Of a stretch of DNA of 64,000 nt, positions 48,400 to 59,810 are shown piece by piece. Made by a program: the position numbers and the translations under genes. The notes below the pieces were generated by a model. It did not search any database. It had not been told where the DNA came from and saw nothing but the letters and a program-made list of their open reading frames with translations. The DNA comes from Thysanoteuthis rhombus (Eukaryota; Mollusca; Cephalopoda; Oegopsida; Thysanoteuthidae), in the NCBI GenBank assembly GCA_963457665.1, contig OY735206.1, positions 54,952,484 to 55,016,483 on the forward strand, given 5' to 3'. Numbering within the stretch: position 1 is the stretch's first letter; each line of letters starts with the position of its first letter.

Positions 48400-49122
48400 G
48401 AAATCGAGTTATAATTATATATATATGTGAAATGACTCAATAGAATGTAGATGAAAATGATGTTTGGAAGGTGAGGAGGAAAACTCAGCAGATACGTGTT
48501 ACAACTCATTTTTTTAATTACTATTCCATGGGCATAGTTCGATATTTTTGATGGGCTAGAATGGTCATCCCTCGGGGAAAATTGGATTCTGTTATTAATA
48601 TATCAATGTGGAGAGGTAATGTCGTGCATGGATAGGTGTTGGTATTTGTGGGGCTGGGTGGTTGTACGTGTGTTGTTTTAAATTAGTATTTTTAGTTAAT
48701 CTTGCGCAAGACTTCTTCCACTTTTCTCAAAGGGATCGTGCATGTGTGCTTGTACCATTTTTTCAAATTGACTGGTAGTTGTTAGCCAATACCTTGTATG
48801 TTGATGTTGTAATGTATCGTGTTTATGTGGATCTGTTCTAAAATCAGAGTATTTAGGGGGTTTGCAACCTAAAAGTGCCCACGCAACATTATACTGTAAC
48901 TCAAAGACCAAACATGGTAATAATCATATTCTCCTCTTCAGCATCGAAATTTAGATAACATATTTTTCTCTATAAACCGCCGAAAATATTTATTTCCGAA
49001 GAAAATGGCTAGCCCCCGTCGGAATGCATTGAACTACGCCCACGTAATAATAACAGAATTTTTTTTTTCGAATTTAACACCAATCTCTTGAGTTTTTTTT
49101 TCTTTCACCTTTCAATTGTCAC

Positions 49123-49125
<3 letters not shown>
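48400..49125. other. Unrecognised sequence
   Basis: No coding, RNA or repeat family is recognised between the TTC array and the next TA tract. Confidence 0.4.
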
Positions 49126-49126
<1 letters not shown>

Positions 49127-49176
<50 letters not shown>

Positions 49177-49206
49177 GGAGAGAGAGAGAGAGAGAGAGGG
49201 AGAGAT
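49127..49206. repeat. (TA)n(GA)n microsatellite
   Basis: TA tract followed by GA. Confidence 0.97.
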
Positions 49207-49214
49207 GATGATAA

Positions 49215-49560
49215 ATTGTGTTATATTATATTGAAACTCTCATTTGAAATGATATCAGTTACGGTTAATGTATCACAATGTAAATGAAATACATATTTCA
49301 AGGAAATGGGATTGCTGCAGGAATCGAACCTGCAAACCAATAGGGTAGCTGCATCAAAGTAGCCTCGGTCATAATTGAGCTAAACAGCCATCGAAAATGC
49401 AAAATCAAAAATAAAAGTTTCAACTCCAAATTCTCATTCTGCTTATTCTCGATCTATATCTCCTCTATTTGTTACTTTTCGTGCGATAATTATGTTATCA
49501 AGAAATGGATATACAATCCAACAGAATGATTATGAATTGTCATATATTATACTGAATCTC
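49215..49560 (-). repeat. SINE-1 copy, near full length
   Basis: The minus strand shows a tRNA-like head (box A region near 49370-49390, GGTTCGATTCC box B at about 49320-49330) and the usual body. Upstream on the minus strand it carries the inter-unit segment (GAGAATTTGGAGTTGAAAC and beyond), as in the tandem array at 3.3-4.1 kb. It may be part of a longer array. Confidence 0.75.
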
Positions 49561-49574
49561 CTTTTTGAAATGAT

Positions 49575-49690
49575 TCCCAATTTTGCATTGTCTAGGCCAA
49601 GAGGTACATTATGTGTATTGGTGGGGTATCATTTTAATGAGAATTTCTATTTAAAATGCAATTTACTATGATTCTGGCAGAACATATGCA
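49575..49690 (+). repeat. SINE-1, 3' portion in opposite orientation
   Basis: TTGTCTAGGCCAAGAGGTAC, TTGGTGGGGTATCATTTTAA and ATGATTCTGGCAGAACATAT align with the SINE-1 body on the plus strand. It lies head-on against the minus-strand copy at 49215-49560. Confidence 0.6.
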
Positions 49691-49769
49691 TCCATTTCAA
49701 AATACAAAACTGTCATGTTGGAAAGGAAAAATAGGGCAGATACAGAATAAAAGGTAAAGAAGATAATAT

Positions 49770-49774
49770 ATATG

Positions 49775-49859
<85 letters not shown>

Positions 49860-49861
49860 AA
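49770..49861. repeat. (TA)n(TG)n microsatellite
   Basis: TA array with a few TACATA interruptions, followed by TG. Confidence 0.97.
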
Positions 49862-50082
49862 GTATCCATTGAAATATAAATTTAAATTCAGTATACTGTC
49901 CAATAAAATCAATAAAAATCATACACTCTAAAGCTAAATATTGGGGAATTCTGCCCTCACTACGATGGTTATTTTTACGTGTATTTTATGTTAATTTTTT
50001 GTACTGCGTTGAAGTATACATCAAAAGAAGCGGTAGAAAGGAATGTACAAATTTCTATGAATAAACACATATGCATGCATGC

Positions 50083-50125
50083 ACATATATACACGCACGC
50101 ACACACATACACACACGTGCATTCA

Positions 50126-50188
<63 letters not shown>

Positions 50189-50235
50189 TGAGTAATTTCA
50201 TCCTCGACTACTCTTCACTTATATGTCAGGAAAAC

Positions 50236-50304
<69 letters not shown>
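50083..50304. repeat. (CA)n and two (TA)n arrays around a 50 bp spacer
   Basis: CA-rich sequence, TA array (about 50129-50187), a 50-bp spacer, and a second TA array (about 50239-50304). Confidence 0.95.
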
Positions 50305-50308
<4 letters not shown>

Positions 50309-50915
50309 AACTGGACATGAGTATGATTGGAGAGTATTCAAGGATGAAATTAATCCCACATTAATCAACGGAGGTAAAACGAAAGCCCTGAAATCGCGTC
50401 AGAAACTCGACTTCAATTTCACGTTGAATGATCAATATTTATTCATATACTTTCCTGGTGACCAAAATGATCCAAAATATTTCAAACGGCACACAGATTA
50501 AGAAACTTTAATGTTTTCGCAAACTGACCAACAGTTCTTGTGAATATTATCTGGAAAATGATAAAATTGAAACGAGCTTGGTTGCAATAAGGTCAGACCC
50601 CCTTGCTTCATATTGACGTCAAAAGCAAGGAAAAAAGAAGAAAAAATGTTTTGCGCTCTGTTGGATTCGATCCCAAAATCTACTGGGGTTTAGCAAAACA
50701 TACTTGGCCATTTTCAGCAGAAACGTTATTAAAAATTATAATTCATTAGTATTTATAGATAATATGTTCGGACAAATACCTCAAAATCACAGACAGATAT
50801 CAACTGTCCTCTTAAGATTATTTTGTTCTAATATTATTTTATAGTTCTGTTATTATATTTGTTGATTCATGGCATCTTTACAAGCTTAAAAATGATTTTC
50901 ACTGAAAAATGATTA
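50305..50915. other. Unrecognised sequence
   Basis: No feature is supported. Ordinary AT-rich DNA leading into degenerate AAT/AAC repeats. Confidence 0.4.
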
Positions 50916-50917
50916 AA

Positions 50918-50997
50918 TAAAAAATAATAATAATGTTAATGATAGTATCAACAATAATAACAATAATAACAACATCAACAATATTAATATAGCTTAC
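50918..50997. repeat. Degenerate (AAT/AAC)n tract at LINE 5' junction
   Basis: Imperfect AAT and AAC triplets immediately before LINE copy D. Confidence 0.85.
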
Positions 50998-51608
50998 TAT
51001 TGGACTTAAAGAGCCACACTGACCACCGGATACAAACGAGGATACCGGACGTGGTAATCATAGGCAAGACAAGGGAGAACCTATCAAGAGCAAACATAGC
51101 CTTGCCTGCGGATTACAAGGTAAATAGGAAAGAGAGTGAAAAACTAGGGAAATACCAGGACCTTGCAAGGGAACTGAACAAGGAGTGGACCATGAAAGTC
51201 AGGGTAGTACCAGGGATAGTAAGTGCAATTGGAACCGTGCCAAAGACACTGTAAGGGGAAGGATTGAGACTATACAAACCTCAGCGCTACTAGGGACAGC
51301 ACGAATACTGAGGTCAGTATAGGAAATATAAGGCCTAAAACTTTCACCTGGTGGCAGTGTCCGAACAGCCAAGAAAAAGGCAGGGGGAGGTGGTAAAAAT
51401 CACAGTACTGCTGTGACAGGTAAGGGTGATATGAGAGGAAGGCTAGAGATCTGGGTGACTTACTGTCACTCAGCCTTTAGCAATTACCACCAGGAAACAT
51501 TTGTGAAACCGTAATCCACAGCACTGCTGTGGACTGAGAGTGTGAAGAAAAGGGCTGGAGACTTGCGGAGACTCGCTGTCATTCAGTCTCTGGGCAACCG
51601 GTGGTGGT

Positions 51609-51612
<4 letters not shown>
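50998..51612 (+). mobile_element. RLE-LINE copy D, 5'-truncated endonuclease and 3'UTR
   Basis: An 84-codon frame (51000-51254) reads DLKSHTDHRIQTRIPDVVII, then ADYKVNRKESEKLGKYQDLA and RVVPGIVSAIGTVPKTL. This is the restriction-like endonuclease core, with R-x-PD and the downstream KY-DL motif, and it is followed by frame-shifted RIETIQTSALLGTARILR. The 3'UTR (about 51330-51612) holds two imperfect copies of the GTCACTCAGCCT/GGTGTGAAA-type unit and ends GGTGTAATAATAA, entering the TAA tail. It is dead, but is the clearest view of the natural 3' end. Confidence 0.88.

Positions 51613-51676
<64 letters not shown>
51610..51676. repeat. (TAA)n tail of copy D and 5' junction of copy E
   Basis: About 22 perfect TAA triplets lie between two LINE copies of the same family and orientation. 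Confidence 0.97.
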
Positions 51677-51677
<1 letters not shown>

Positions 51678-52832
51678 GGCATTGACCACACTAGCCCGAT
51701 ACAAATATGTGGGAGTTCTCCAGTGTGACACAATCAAGCAGGAAGAAATTAAAGAGGAAACATGAAGAGACTACTTCAGAAGGTTAAGGAAACAAATGGA
51801 GATCAAACTAAATAGCAGGAATGTAGAAAGGAGTGAACACATGGGCTGCATCAGTAGTAAGACACAAAAGACCATTCTTTGGATGGACAAGGGAAGAATT
51901 GCAATCAAGAGGAGAGAAGGCGTTTATGGAGTCATTTGCATAGATGTCTATGTCCGAAGGGCTAAATAGGACTAAAACAATACGTGCAATAGTGAAGACA
52001 TTATAAAGAGTGCCTGATGTAGTGTAACGAACAAAAAAAGTAGCAAACAAAGGAGCAGCACAGCAAACAAGGAAAGAAAATGGGAACAAAAAAAAACTAT
52101 ACGGAGAATTCAAAAGATGGATACAAAATGATAGGATAAGAAAGCATCGACAAGGGTATACAAAAGAAACTTGGAGAGAAAAACAGAATCGTTCATCATG
52201 GCAGCTCAAAACAAATACAGAGGGACAAGCTATATCAAAGTGAAAATCGACAGAATCCAGACTAACAGCTAATGCTGCTTCTATGGAGAAAGGGAAGAAA
52301 CCGTAAACCACATAACCAGCGAATGTAGTCAAGTGGGCTAGAAGGAGTATAAACACGGACACGATAAGGTAGCAACAGTGATACACTGGAGACTGAGCAA
52401 ACAAATGGGATTCAACCATGCAGAAAAGTGGTACCAGCACAAACTAGAGACAGCCCTAGAGAACTGAAGTCACAAATTACTCTGAGACTTTGATGTCCCT
52501 ACTGACCACTTCATCAAAGCGAGAGGACAGGACTTGGTGATCGGAGACGACAAAAGGAGAAATTGTCAAATAATAGACATGGCTGGGCCTGCTGATCTCA
52601 GCGTAAATAAGAAAAGAGAAAGGAAAGCTGAGAAAATACGAGGATCTAGCGAGGGAACTGATGAAGATGTGGTACATGAAAGTCAGGGTCATTTCTGTAA
52701 TAGTAGAGGCATCAAAACTGTATCAAAGATTTTCAAACGAGATAGGAAGAGCTTGGGATAAGAGGAAGGATTGAGACTATACATACCACAGCACTACTGG
52801 GAACTGCACGAATACTGAGGAAAACGTATCTA
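51677..52832 (+). mobile_element. RLE-LINE copy E, truncated at both ends
   Basis: It begins ALTTLARYKYVGVLQCDTIK, which aligns with the post-RT region of the best copy, continues through MEIKLNSRNV, an RSFMAAQNKYRG-like stretch, the CCHC region (ETVNHITSECSQ), then RGQDLVIGDDKRR with a damaged RPD motif, and stops near TALLGTARILR. Several stops and frameshifts are present. The 3'UTR is absent and the copy abuts an RTE fragment at 52837. Confidence 0.85.
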
Positions 52833-52836
52833 AATT

Positions 52837-53107
52837 TTTTTTGTTATTGGACACAGACTTTCCACCAAGGTTTGCTAGTCCTTTCTATCATGGGCGTTAT
52901 GGAGCCAGCTCTTTCTAGACTTATCATGATCGTCACGGCATGGTTTTGCATTTGATTTCTGGGGATCCACGTTGTGGGAGCTGTGATGTCCGACAGTAGC
53001 CATTCTCTGACCAGCCCATGGCCATTTAAGTTTTATTGTTAATTCTATGATATCTCTGACTCTTGCTCTTCCTCTAATATGTTGAGCTGTCTTGTAATCC
53101 TTCCATG
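52837..53107 (-). mobile_element. RTE LINE 3' fragment (main family)
   Basis: Plus-strand landmarks GTTATTGGACACAGAC, TATCATGGGCGTTATGGAGCC, CTGGGGATCCACGTTGTG, and AATTCTATGATATCTCTGAC match the other RTE copies. The CAT tail is missing, so its 3' end was lost at the junction with LINE copy E. Confidence 0.8.
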
Positions 53108-53394
53108 TTTGTTGTGAACTTCAAGTTTTTTCACTTTGTTTATTTTATCTCTTTCGATTCAATTTCATAACCTGTTCAAAATATAGTAAGAATCAATTTT
53201 TATCGGTAAAGTGTAAAATAGTATACGCTGGAGAATAATGCACTTATCTATGTGCTTTTACGTGCACGAGAGCTAATTGAGATGGAGACAACAACATATA
53301 TGCCTATTGCAGAAACAGGTTTTCTTGACGATGAACAATTTCTTTCCACTTTTAAGTAATCGGATTTTCTCCTAATCAGAGGCTGGGGTTGACT

Positions 53395-53600
53395 TTGTTT
53401 TTTTTTACGGTAACAAGAATGATAAGAACAATCCTCAACTCATTTAGGGGAGTAAACTCGCCACTGACTGTCTGTTCCGTCGCGTTAAACCACACCGATG
53501 TATAAAATTAACATACTGTGATTAGAAATCACGACCAATCATGGTTGGTGGTTCTTATACCAACTGGGACACACTGTCTGCTCTCTTATATCTACTTCGT
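53395..53600 (-). repeat. SINE-2 copy
   Basis: On the minus strand TTGGTATAAGAACCACC resembles box A, and GTGATTTCTAATCACAG sits at the box B position. The body includes TGTTAATTTTATACATCGGT and ends ACTCCCCTAAATGAGTTGAG before TTGTT, matching the copies at 11-12 kb. Confidence 0.6.
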
Positions 53601-54189
53601 GCTTAGAACATGACCAAAGGGCTTAAATGCTATTTGCTACGTTATATTTTCCATCATCTCTTTACACTGAAAAACTGACGTTTACCAGGGAATGAATTAC
53701 GTGATGTCATGAAATACAAAAAGATATAATGAAAAATAAATAAAAAAGTTCATTTGTTTCTAGAAATTCATGATGTTTACAATGTCATCTATATTAAAGA
53801 TTCAGCATTTAGACTGTCATCTTTATTTGTCATGTTAATCCGCAACGTGCTGTTATTGAAAGACTTGACAAACCATTTTTCCGAATAAGTTTTGAAAGAT
53901 AATAATTCTCAAGAGTGAGTTTGTGTGGCATCATTGGTTCATTTTCACCAATATATTGTATTGTAGATTACTCAATCTAGATTTGAGTTTTCTTGGGTTG
54001 TAGGATTGCTTCATATAGGAATATAACCATAATTAGACTACGAGGTAGTCGGACTATTTTCCTACTCGTTGTTGTGTTGATTACTTCGTTTTCGTCGACG
54101 CATTCTGTACTTTTCCCTAAATGTTGGTCACATTTATAACATTCCAAAAAACTATTAGACCATTTGCTATGTTTTAGGCGAGAAAATGT

Positions 54190-54312
54190 CTATACATCGC
54201 TTCACGCAAGATTAAAGTCATGTATAAAATTAATATTCCCCTGCTGTGATTTGAAATCATGTTCAAGTGATTGACAGGCGGCACTCTTACCAACTGAGCA
54301 AATCTGACAAAT
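54190..54312 (-). repeat. SINE-2 copy, head and first body part
   Basis: The best SINE-2 head in the window: the minus strand reads GCTCAGTTGGTAAGAGTGCC (box A), then a GATTTCAAATCACAGCAG box B region, then ATTAATTTTATACATGA. It is truncated after about 120 bp. Confidence 0.65.
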
Positions 54313-54314
54313 GT

Positions 54315-55226
54315 TAAATGCCTACGAATTTATTTATGATCTATACAATACAGAAATTGCTGTCATCCTGTCAAGTTGGATCAAAAATAGGAGTGGAGTT
54401 GGCCCTGCAGCAGCCCGTCTTGTCTTCGATTTGTCTTTCTGATGACGTAAATAACCAGAATGACGCACCTCTTTGATTGTCTTTTATTGATAACGTATGC
54501 AGTGTGAAGCCACGGGCGAAATAGCTCAGAATGAAAAATGATGAAATTCATTCATAGTGCTGCGTCGGAAAAATCAGCTCGAAAATATTGCACTTGAAAT
54601 TCCACACAGATTTTATCTTTTTAACTCCGAAAAAAAAGCAACGTGCACTTGCTCACAATCTGAGGAGTTTTCACAAATGTATTCTGTTTTTAGATTTTTG
54701 CTTTTTACATTTCTTTGTTTTGTGAGGGAAGAAAATCTATTTTTTGTTTCCAGTACGACACCTGCATATTTACGAATCTATTTATCAATCTATGGATTAA
54801 CGTACATTCACACTCGCTCACAACAGATGTATAAAATTGAATACGTGCAAGTGTGCACAAAATACTTATTCCTTAGTGTACATGCACTCGAATGCTTACA
54901 CACATTGATAAATAAGTAGAACGCATCCTATGGACAATACAAGTACTCATGCGTATCAGAGATAATAGACCGCATGAGTGAGTAGGTGTTCACTGATAGA
55001 CAAAATAGTGGATTGGAGAGTAGCTGCAGAAAATACACAACACAAATCTTGTTCTGGGAATAGATATTTTGTAACATTACCCATTCAGATATAAAACTAT
55101 TGGGGTACAATTGTTACACTTTAAGTTTTTATGGGCATTTGGTTGCTCTGAAAAGAACAGTACAATAAGACCAGCAAAAAATGCCATGAAAAAATCGTAA
55201 AAATATGAAATTGTCCGACAGAAAAC

Positions 55227-55230
<4 letters not shown>
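54315..55230. other. Unrecognised sequence
   Basis: A 120-codon open frame at 54557-54919 (+) includes a hydrophobic stretch but no recognisable domain. Nothing else is supported. Confidence 0.4.

Positions 55231-55287
<57 letters not shown>
55231..55287. repeat. (GA)n(CAGA)n microsatellite
   Basis: GA tract followed by about six CAGA units. Confidence 0.95.
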
Positions 55288-55289
55288 GG

Positions 55290-56080
55290 ACAGACGAAAT
55301 GATGTGGTTTTCTCTGACTGTTAAGTCCTAAATTTCTTTCGACCGTTTTTGCTTTAAAATTTGAACAAAAAATCGAATCAGCCTCAACTCATCTCCCAGG
55401 GAAAATCTCTCCACAATCTTACATAAAAATTCCATTGAAATGTATTGAATATAACGAAGTTATCCAATTGAGAAAGAAAAAAGAGACAACGACAAGGACA
55501 AAAACGATGACTGCAACAGCAACAGGCAGCCCAATCGAATCGAAGTCCCCAGAGGCTTTTCTACCACCAGGGACAAAATAGAAAAAAAAAAAAAAAAAAA
55601 AAAAAAAGGAAAATATTTCTTGTTCTCTTTTTGAGCATTTATAATTTGTAATTCTTGATGACTGTTTAATCTCATGGAAGACGATATGTTAAAGAAAAAT
55701 GAAATAGTCAAGTAGCAGCAAATGTTTCAGAAACGGAATGTGGGAAGGCAAATTAAACGAAGAAACTTAATGCAGCAGAACAAAGCAATAACAAGCTATG
55801 CTCGTTCATACTAATTTATAGTTGGTTTATTTCCGTCTCGCTTCGTATACTCACTGCTGTGGAAGGACAGCCAAAGTAAGTTGCAATGTGAAGCAACTGA
55901 AAGTTAAGATTTAAGAAAATACTTTTCAAAAAATTAACACTAATGGTTGGCAATAAAATAAATAAAGACGATATTGCTGCCTTATATTATTAGTGTAAAA
56001 ACAATAACAAATATGGTGCTGAAAGAGATCGTGTGGCGGTATGGAGGATAGATTCAATAGTTATCGATCTTCTTCCAACC
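55290..56080. other. Unrecognised sequence with a 28-bp A-run
   Basis: An A-run lies at about 55580-55607. No element recognised here ends in it. Confidence 0.4.
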
Positions 56081-56165
56081 GTAAGAGCAGCAGATACGAT
56101 CAACCAGACTTTCTTGACGTAAAAGGGATATGCGTTCGAGTCTGAACGACGGCTTATTCTCTACT
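56070..56165 (+). repeat. tRNA-like segment, possible SINE head
   Basis: TTCCAACCGTAAGAGCAGC resembles box A and TGCGTTCGAGTCTGAAC resembles box B at plausible spacing. No clean acceptor stem is visible. Confidence 0.35.
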
Positions 56166-56216
56166 TGCCAATTAAGATATTTATTAAGCTTAGCTCAGAA
56201 AGGCACAAACACATCA

Positions 56217-56850
56217 TCACGTGAGTCGTGAAGTCCAGTGGTTGTCAGCCATTCTTGCAAACTGACAAGCCAATTACCATTTGAGTTCTCTAATGGATTC
56301 TATGATACACTTGCTAGTAGGTCATATTGAAAAAATAAGTTTATATATGATTATGAATATATTGAACAGCTATTATTGAAATGTATCAAAGAATAAAAAA
56401 GGCGTTGTCATGGGTAAAGTATTGATGGAAACATTTGTGTGAAAATAGGGCTATTATAGGAATAGTTATCTTCCTAAAATGAAAGGCATAGTACTTTTTA
56501 GACATTTGATTTCATCATCGTCATCATCATTATCATCATCCTTGTAGCATCCGTTGTTTGATTCTGACCTTCCCTATGATTCCTTAGGTCTCTCTATGAT
56601 GAGTGTCGCAGAAACTATACTTTTTGAACTAGTTCGTCTTAACATCTAATATTCAGCCGGCAACGGTTTCGCATATGATCTCTGGAGATTCTCGAAGTGA
56701 GTTGTGATGTTCATCGTTTGTCTGATATAGTAAGAACTTGACCAACCCATGTCACAGACTCATGCCTTTTCCCCCTGATATATTGTGCTGTCTTGTGATC
56801 CCTCTGAGTGTTATTGAGCATGAATCTACCATGCAAACGTTGCATCCTCA
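56217..56850 (-). mobile_element. Two RTE LINE pieces, ~95 bp and ~335 bp
   Basis: 56217-56310 carries the GTGAGTCGTGAAGTCCAG ... TTCTATGATAC segment only. 56515-56850 is a more complete 3' end with a CAT-rich tail (56515-56541), TAGCATCCGTTGTTTG, GATCTCTGGAGATTCTC, TGTGCTGTCTTGTGATCCCT and CATGCAAACGTTGCATCC. Both are on the minus strand and strongly diverged, so they are older than the copy at 60.1 kb. The second lacks the segment that the first carries. Confidence 0.75.
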
Positions 56851-57117
56851 AAACTGTTATAAAATAGAGCGTTAGAGTTTGTCATATTATTAATTATAAA
56901 ATCGGAAACGCAATCGGGGCTAAATGGAGACCCATTTTGCGTCACATGAGACGGAACACGAGTTTCAGATGACCGATCGGTGATATTTTATATCTTTAAT
57001 TCGGATGTTTGAGCGACATTAGGCCATTAGGAGCATTCATTACACATTGATTTTACTCTCTCACGTTTCATACTGCTTAATGATCAATAAGGACAGTCAA
57101 ACAAGAAAGATAAGTCA

Positions 57118-57130
57118 ATTATTATTATTA

Positions 57131-57180
<50 letters not shown>

Positions 57181-57181
57181 T
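57118..57181. repeat. (ATT)n tail of LINE copy A
   Basis: About 21 ATT triplets with one ATC. On the element strand this is the (AAT)n 3' tail. Confidence 0.97.
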
Positions 57182-59711
57182 GCAATCTCACACCAGTTGC
57201 CTGGTGGTAACTGCTGGAGTTTGAGTGACAGCAAGTCTCCTCAAGTCTCCAGCCCTCCTCCCCCAGTACTCATAGGTCGCAGTTTTTCTACGATTTACAG
57301 TTTCACACCGGTTGCCCAGTGGTTATCGCTGAAGGCTGAGTGACAATAAGTCTCCTCAGGTCTTCAGCTAACGTCTCCTCTCTCTTTCGCATATCATGAC
57401 AGAGCTACAATTCGTTGCAGTACTTATATCTCTAGCACCTTCCTCAGTATCCGTGCAGTTCCCAGTAGTGCTGTGGTCTGTACGGTCTCTATCCTCCCCC
57501 TAATCCCGATCTCCTCCAGTCTCTCCCTCAGCGTTTTGGGGACAGTTCCTAGTGCTCCCACTATGACCGGTACTACCCTGGTTTTCATGTTCCACATTTT
57601 CTTTAACTCCCTTGGTAGGTCCTGGTATTTTTCCCTTTTTTCACCTTCCTTCTTTTTTACTCTATGGTCTGCAGGCACAGCAACGTCTACTATTTGGCAG
57701 GCCTTCCTTTTTTTGTCTACTATTACTAAGTCCGGTCTCCTTGCCTGGATGAGGTGGTCAGTTTGGATGCCAAAGTCCCACAGTAGTTTGTGGTTGTCAT
57801 TCTCCAAAACTGCCTCTGGCTTGTGCTGATACCACTTTTCCCCATGGTTGAATCCCATTTGTTTACTTAGTTCCCAGTGTATCATCGTTGCTACTCCATC
57901 GTGTCTATGCTTATACTCCTTCTGGGCGAGCTGACTACATTCACTAGTTATGTGGTTTACTGTCTCATCTCTTCCACCGCACATGCAGCATTTGCAGTTT
58001 GTCTGTGTTCTGTCGATTTTTGCTTTTATGTAGTTTGTCCTTATGCTTTTGTTTTGGGCTGCCATGATGAGCGATTCTGTTTCTCTCTTAAGGTTTCCCT
58101 TTCGTAACCACGTCCATGATTTCTCGTCTGCTATATCTTTTATCCGTCTTTTAAACTCGCCGTATAATTTTTTTCCTTCCCATCTTTCTTTTCTAGTTTG
58201 CTGTACTGTTTCATTGTTTTCTACTTTATTGTTTGTTGCACTATCCCTCGCGCTCTTTATGATTTCTTCACTATTTGTTTGCACATATCTATCTAGGACT
58301 ACTTTAGCTCTCTGGACACAATCTTCTATGCTGATGAGCCCCCTGCCACCTTCTTTTCTCTTAGCGTATAGTCTATCTGTATCATCTCTAGGGTGTAATG
58401 CTTTATGCATCGTCATAAGTTTCCTTGTTCGCCTATCCATTGATTGGAGCTCTTCCTTTGTCCATCCTAGGAATGGTCCTGTATACCTAACCACTGACAC
58501 AGCCCAGGTCTTCACTCCTTTTATTAGATTTCTGTTGTTTAATTTGGTTTCTAATATTTCCTTATCCTTCTGAGGTATTCTCTCTTTATTTTCTCCTTCA
58601 TCTCTTCCCATTTTATCGTGTCACATTCAAGTACACCTAGGTACTTGTATCAGTCTTGTGCGGTCAATGCCCTAATCTTGCTGTTGTCCGGGAGTTCAAT
58701 TCCTTCAGTCATTGAAAGCCTTCCTTTGAGCATCACCATGATAGCGCATTTTTCTATTCCAAACTCCATTCCTATGTCCTCACTATATTCCCTTACTTCG
58801 TTGAACAGAGTCTCACGCTCTCCCCTGTTTTTGCGAACAATTTTATATCGTCCATGTACATTAGGTGGTTGACCTTTCCTTTTGTTTCAGAGAAATGGTA
58901 TCCTTTGCTGTTTTTCAGGATTCTGTTGAGCGGTATCATTGTTAGAACAAATAATAGTAGGGACAACGAGTCTCCTTGGAAGATTCCCCTTTTTATCCTT
59001 ACCTCTGCTAGTTTGTCCCCTGCGGCTGTCAAATCTACTTTCCAGTCTTCCATCGAATTACCAATGAATTTAACCACCGGTTCGCTAATTTTGAACATTC
59101 TAAGGCATTCGAGTATCCAGCTATGTGGAATCATATCGTACGCTTTTTTGTAATCTATCCATCCCATTGCGATATTCTTTCTCCTTTTCCTTACTTCTCT
59201 TAAGATCATCTGGTCTATGTAGAGTAAATCGTTTGCCCCTTTGGTTCCTATCCAACACCCTTTCTGTTCTTCTGGTAGTAGTCCCCTTCTATCCATTGAC
59301 ATGTATATTCTCTCTGCTATTTGCCCGGTCAGGATTTTCCACATAAGTGGTAAGCACGTGATTGGTCTATAGTTGCTTGCTATGTTCCCCTTTTCTGGGT
59401 CTTTTTGGATGAGGGTGGTTCTGCCTTTAGTCATCCATTCTGGTGCCTTGCCTCCGTTTAGACAATTTTGGAGTAGGTGGGTGAGTGTGCCGTGTAACGT
59501 GGTGAATTTTTTGAACCAATACCCATGGATCCCGTCGGGACCCGGTGCTTTCCAGTTGGCTACTTTCCTAAGAGTATGTTTCAATGTGGTTTCATTCAGT
59601 ACTATTGGTTCTCCCTTGTCTATATCTTCTAGTTCTTTTCTCATGTTTCCTAACCATTGCGGTGTTACGTTGTGTCTTTTTGGGTGCCCCCATATGCTAT
59701 TCCAATAGTTC
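57182..59711 (-). mobile_element. RLE-LINE copy A: RT, CCHC knuckle and restriction-like endonuclease; best copy
   Basis: The longest copy, about 2.5 kb. The open region 59711-58793 contains NSIWGHPKRHN, KAPGPDGIHGYW, NYRPITCLPLMWKILTG (RT motif 1), QKGCWIGTKGANDLLY (motif 2), MGWIDYKKAYDMIPHSW (motif A), GIFQGDSLSLLLFVLT (motif B) and YMDD (motif C). The 395-codon frame 58611-57424 holds the post-RT region, the knuckle CCMCGGRDETVNHITSEC (C-x2-C-x8-H-x4-C) and RPDLVIVDKKRKACQIVD (RPD-x14-D), the PD-(D/E)XK-like core of R2/R4/NeSL-type LINEs. N-terminal DNA-binding domains are missing (5' truncation). At least two frameshifts and one CGA-to-TGA stop (at a site where copy E has Arg) inactivate it. 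The 3'UTR (57182-57423) holds two imperfect ~105 bp repeats. Confidence 0.9.
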
Positions 59712-59716
59712 TTCTT

Positions 59717-59808
<92 letters not shown>
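59710..59808. repeat. (TTC)n(TTA)n compound microsatellite between LINE copies
   Basis: About 12 TTC then about 21 TTA triplets. The TTA part is the (AAT)n tail of copy B; the TTC part touches the 5' end of copy A. Both LINEs are on the minus strand. Confidence 0.97.

Positions 59809-59810
<2 letters not shown>

Noticed and set aside
47874-48509. Long poly-Glu and poly-Ser open frames
   Set aside because: They are translations of the TTC/GAA microsatellite with no coding context.
57473-59708. Several plus-strand open frames of 70-176 codons
   Set aside because: They are antisense shadows of the minus-strand LINE polyprotein.
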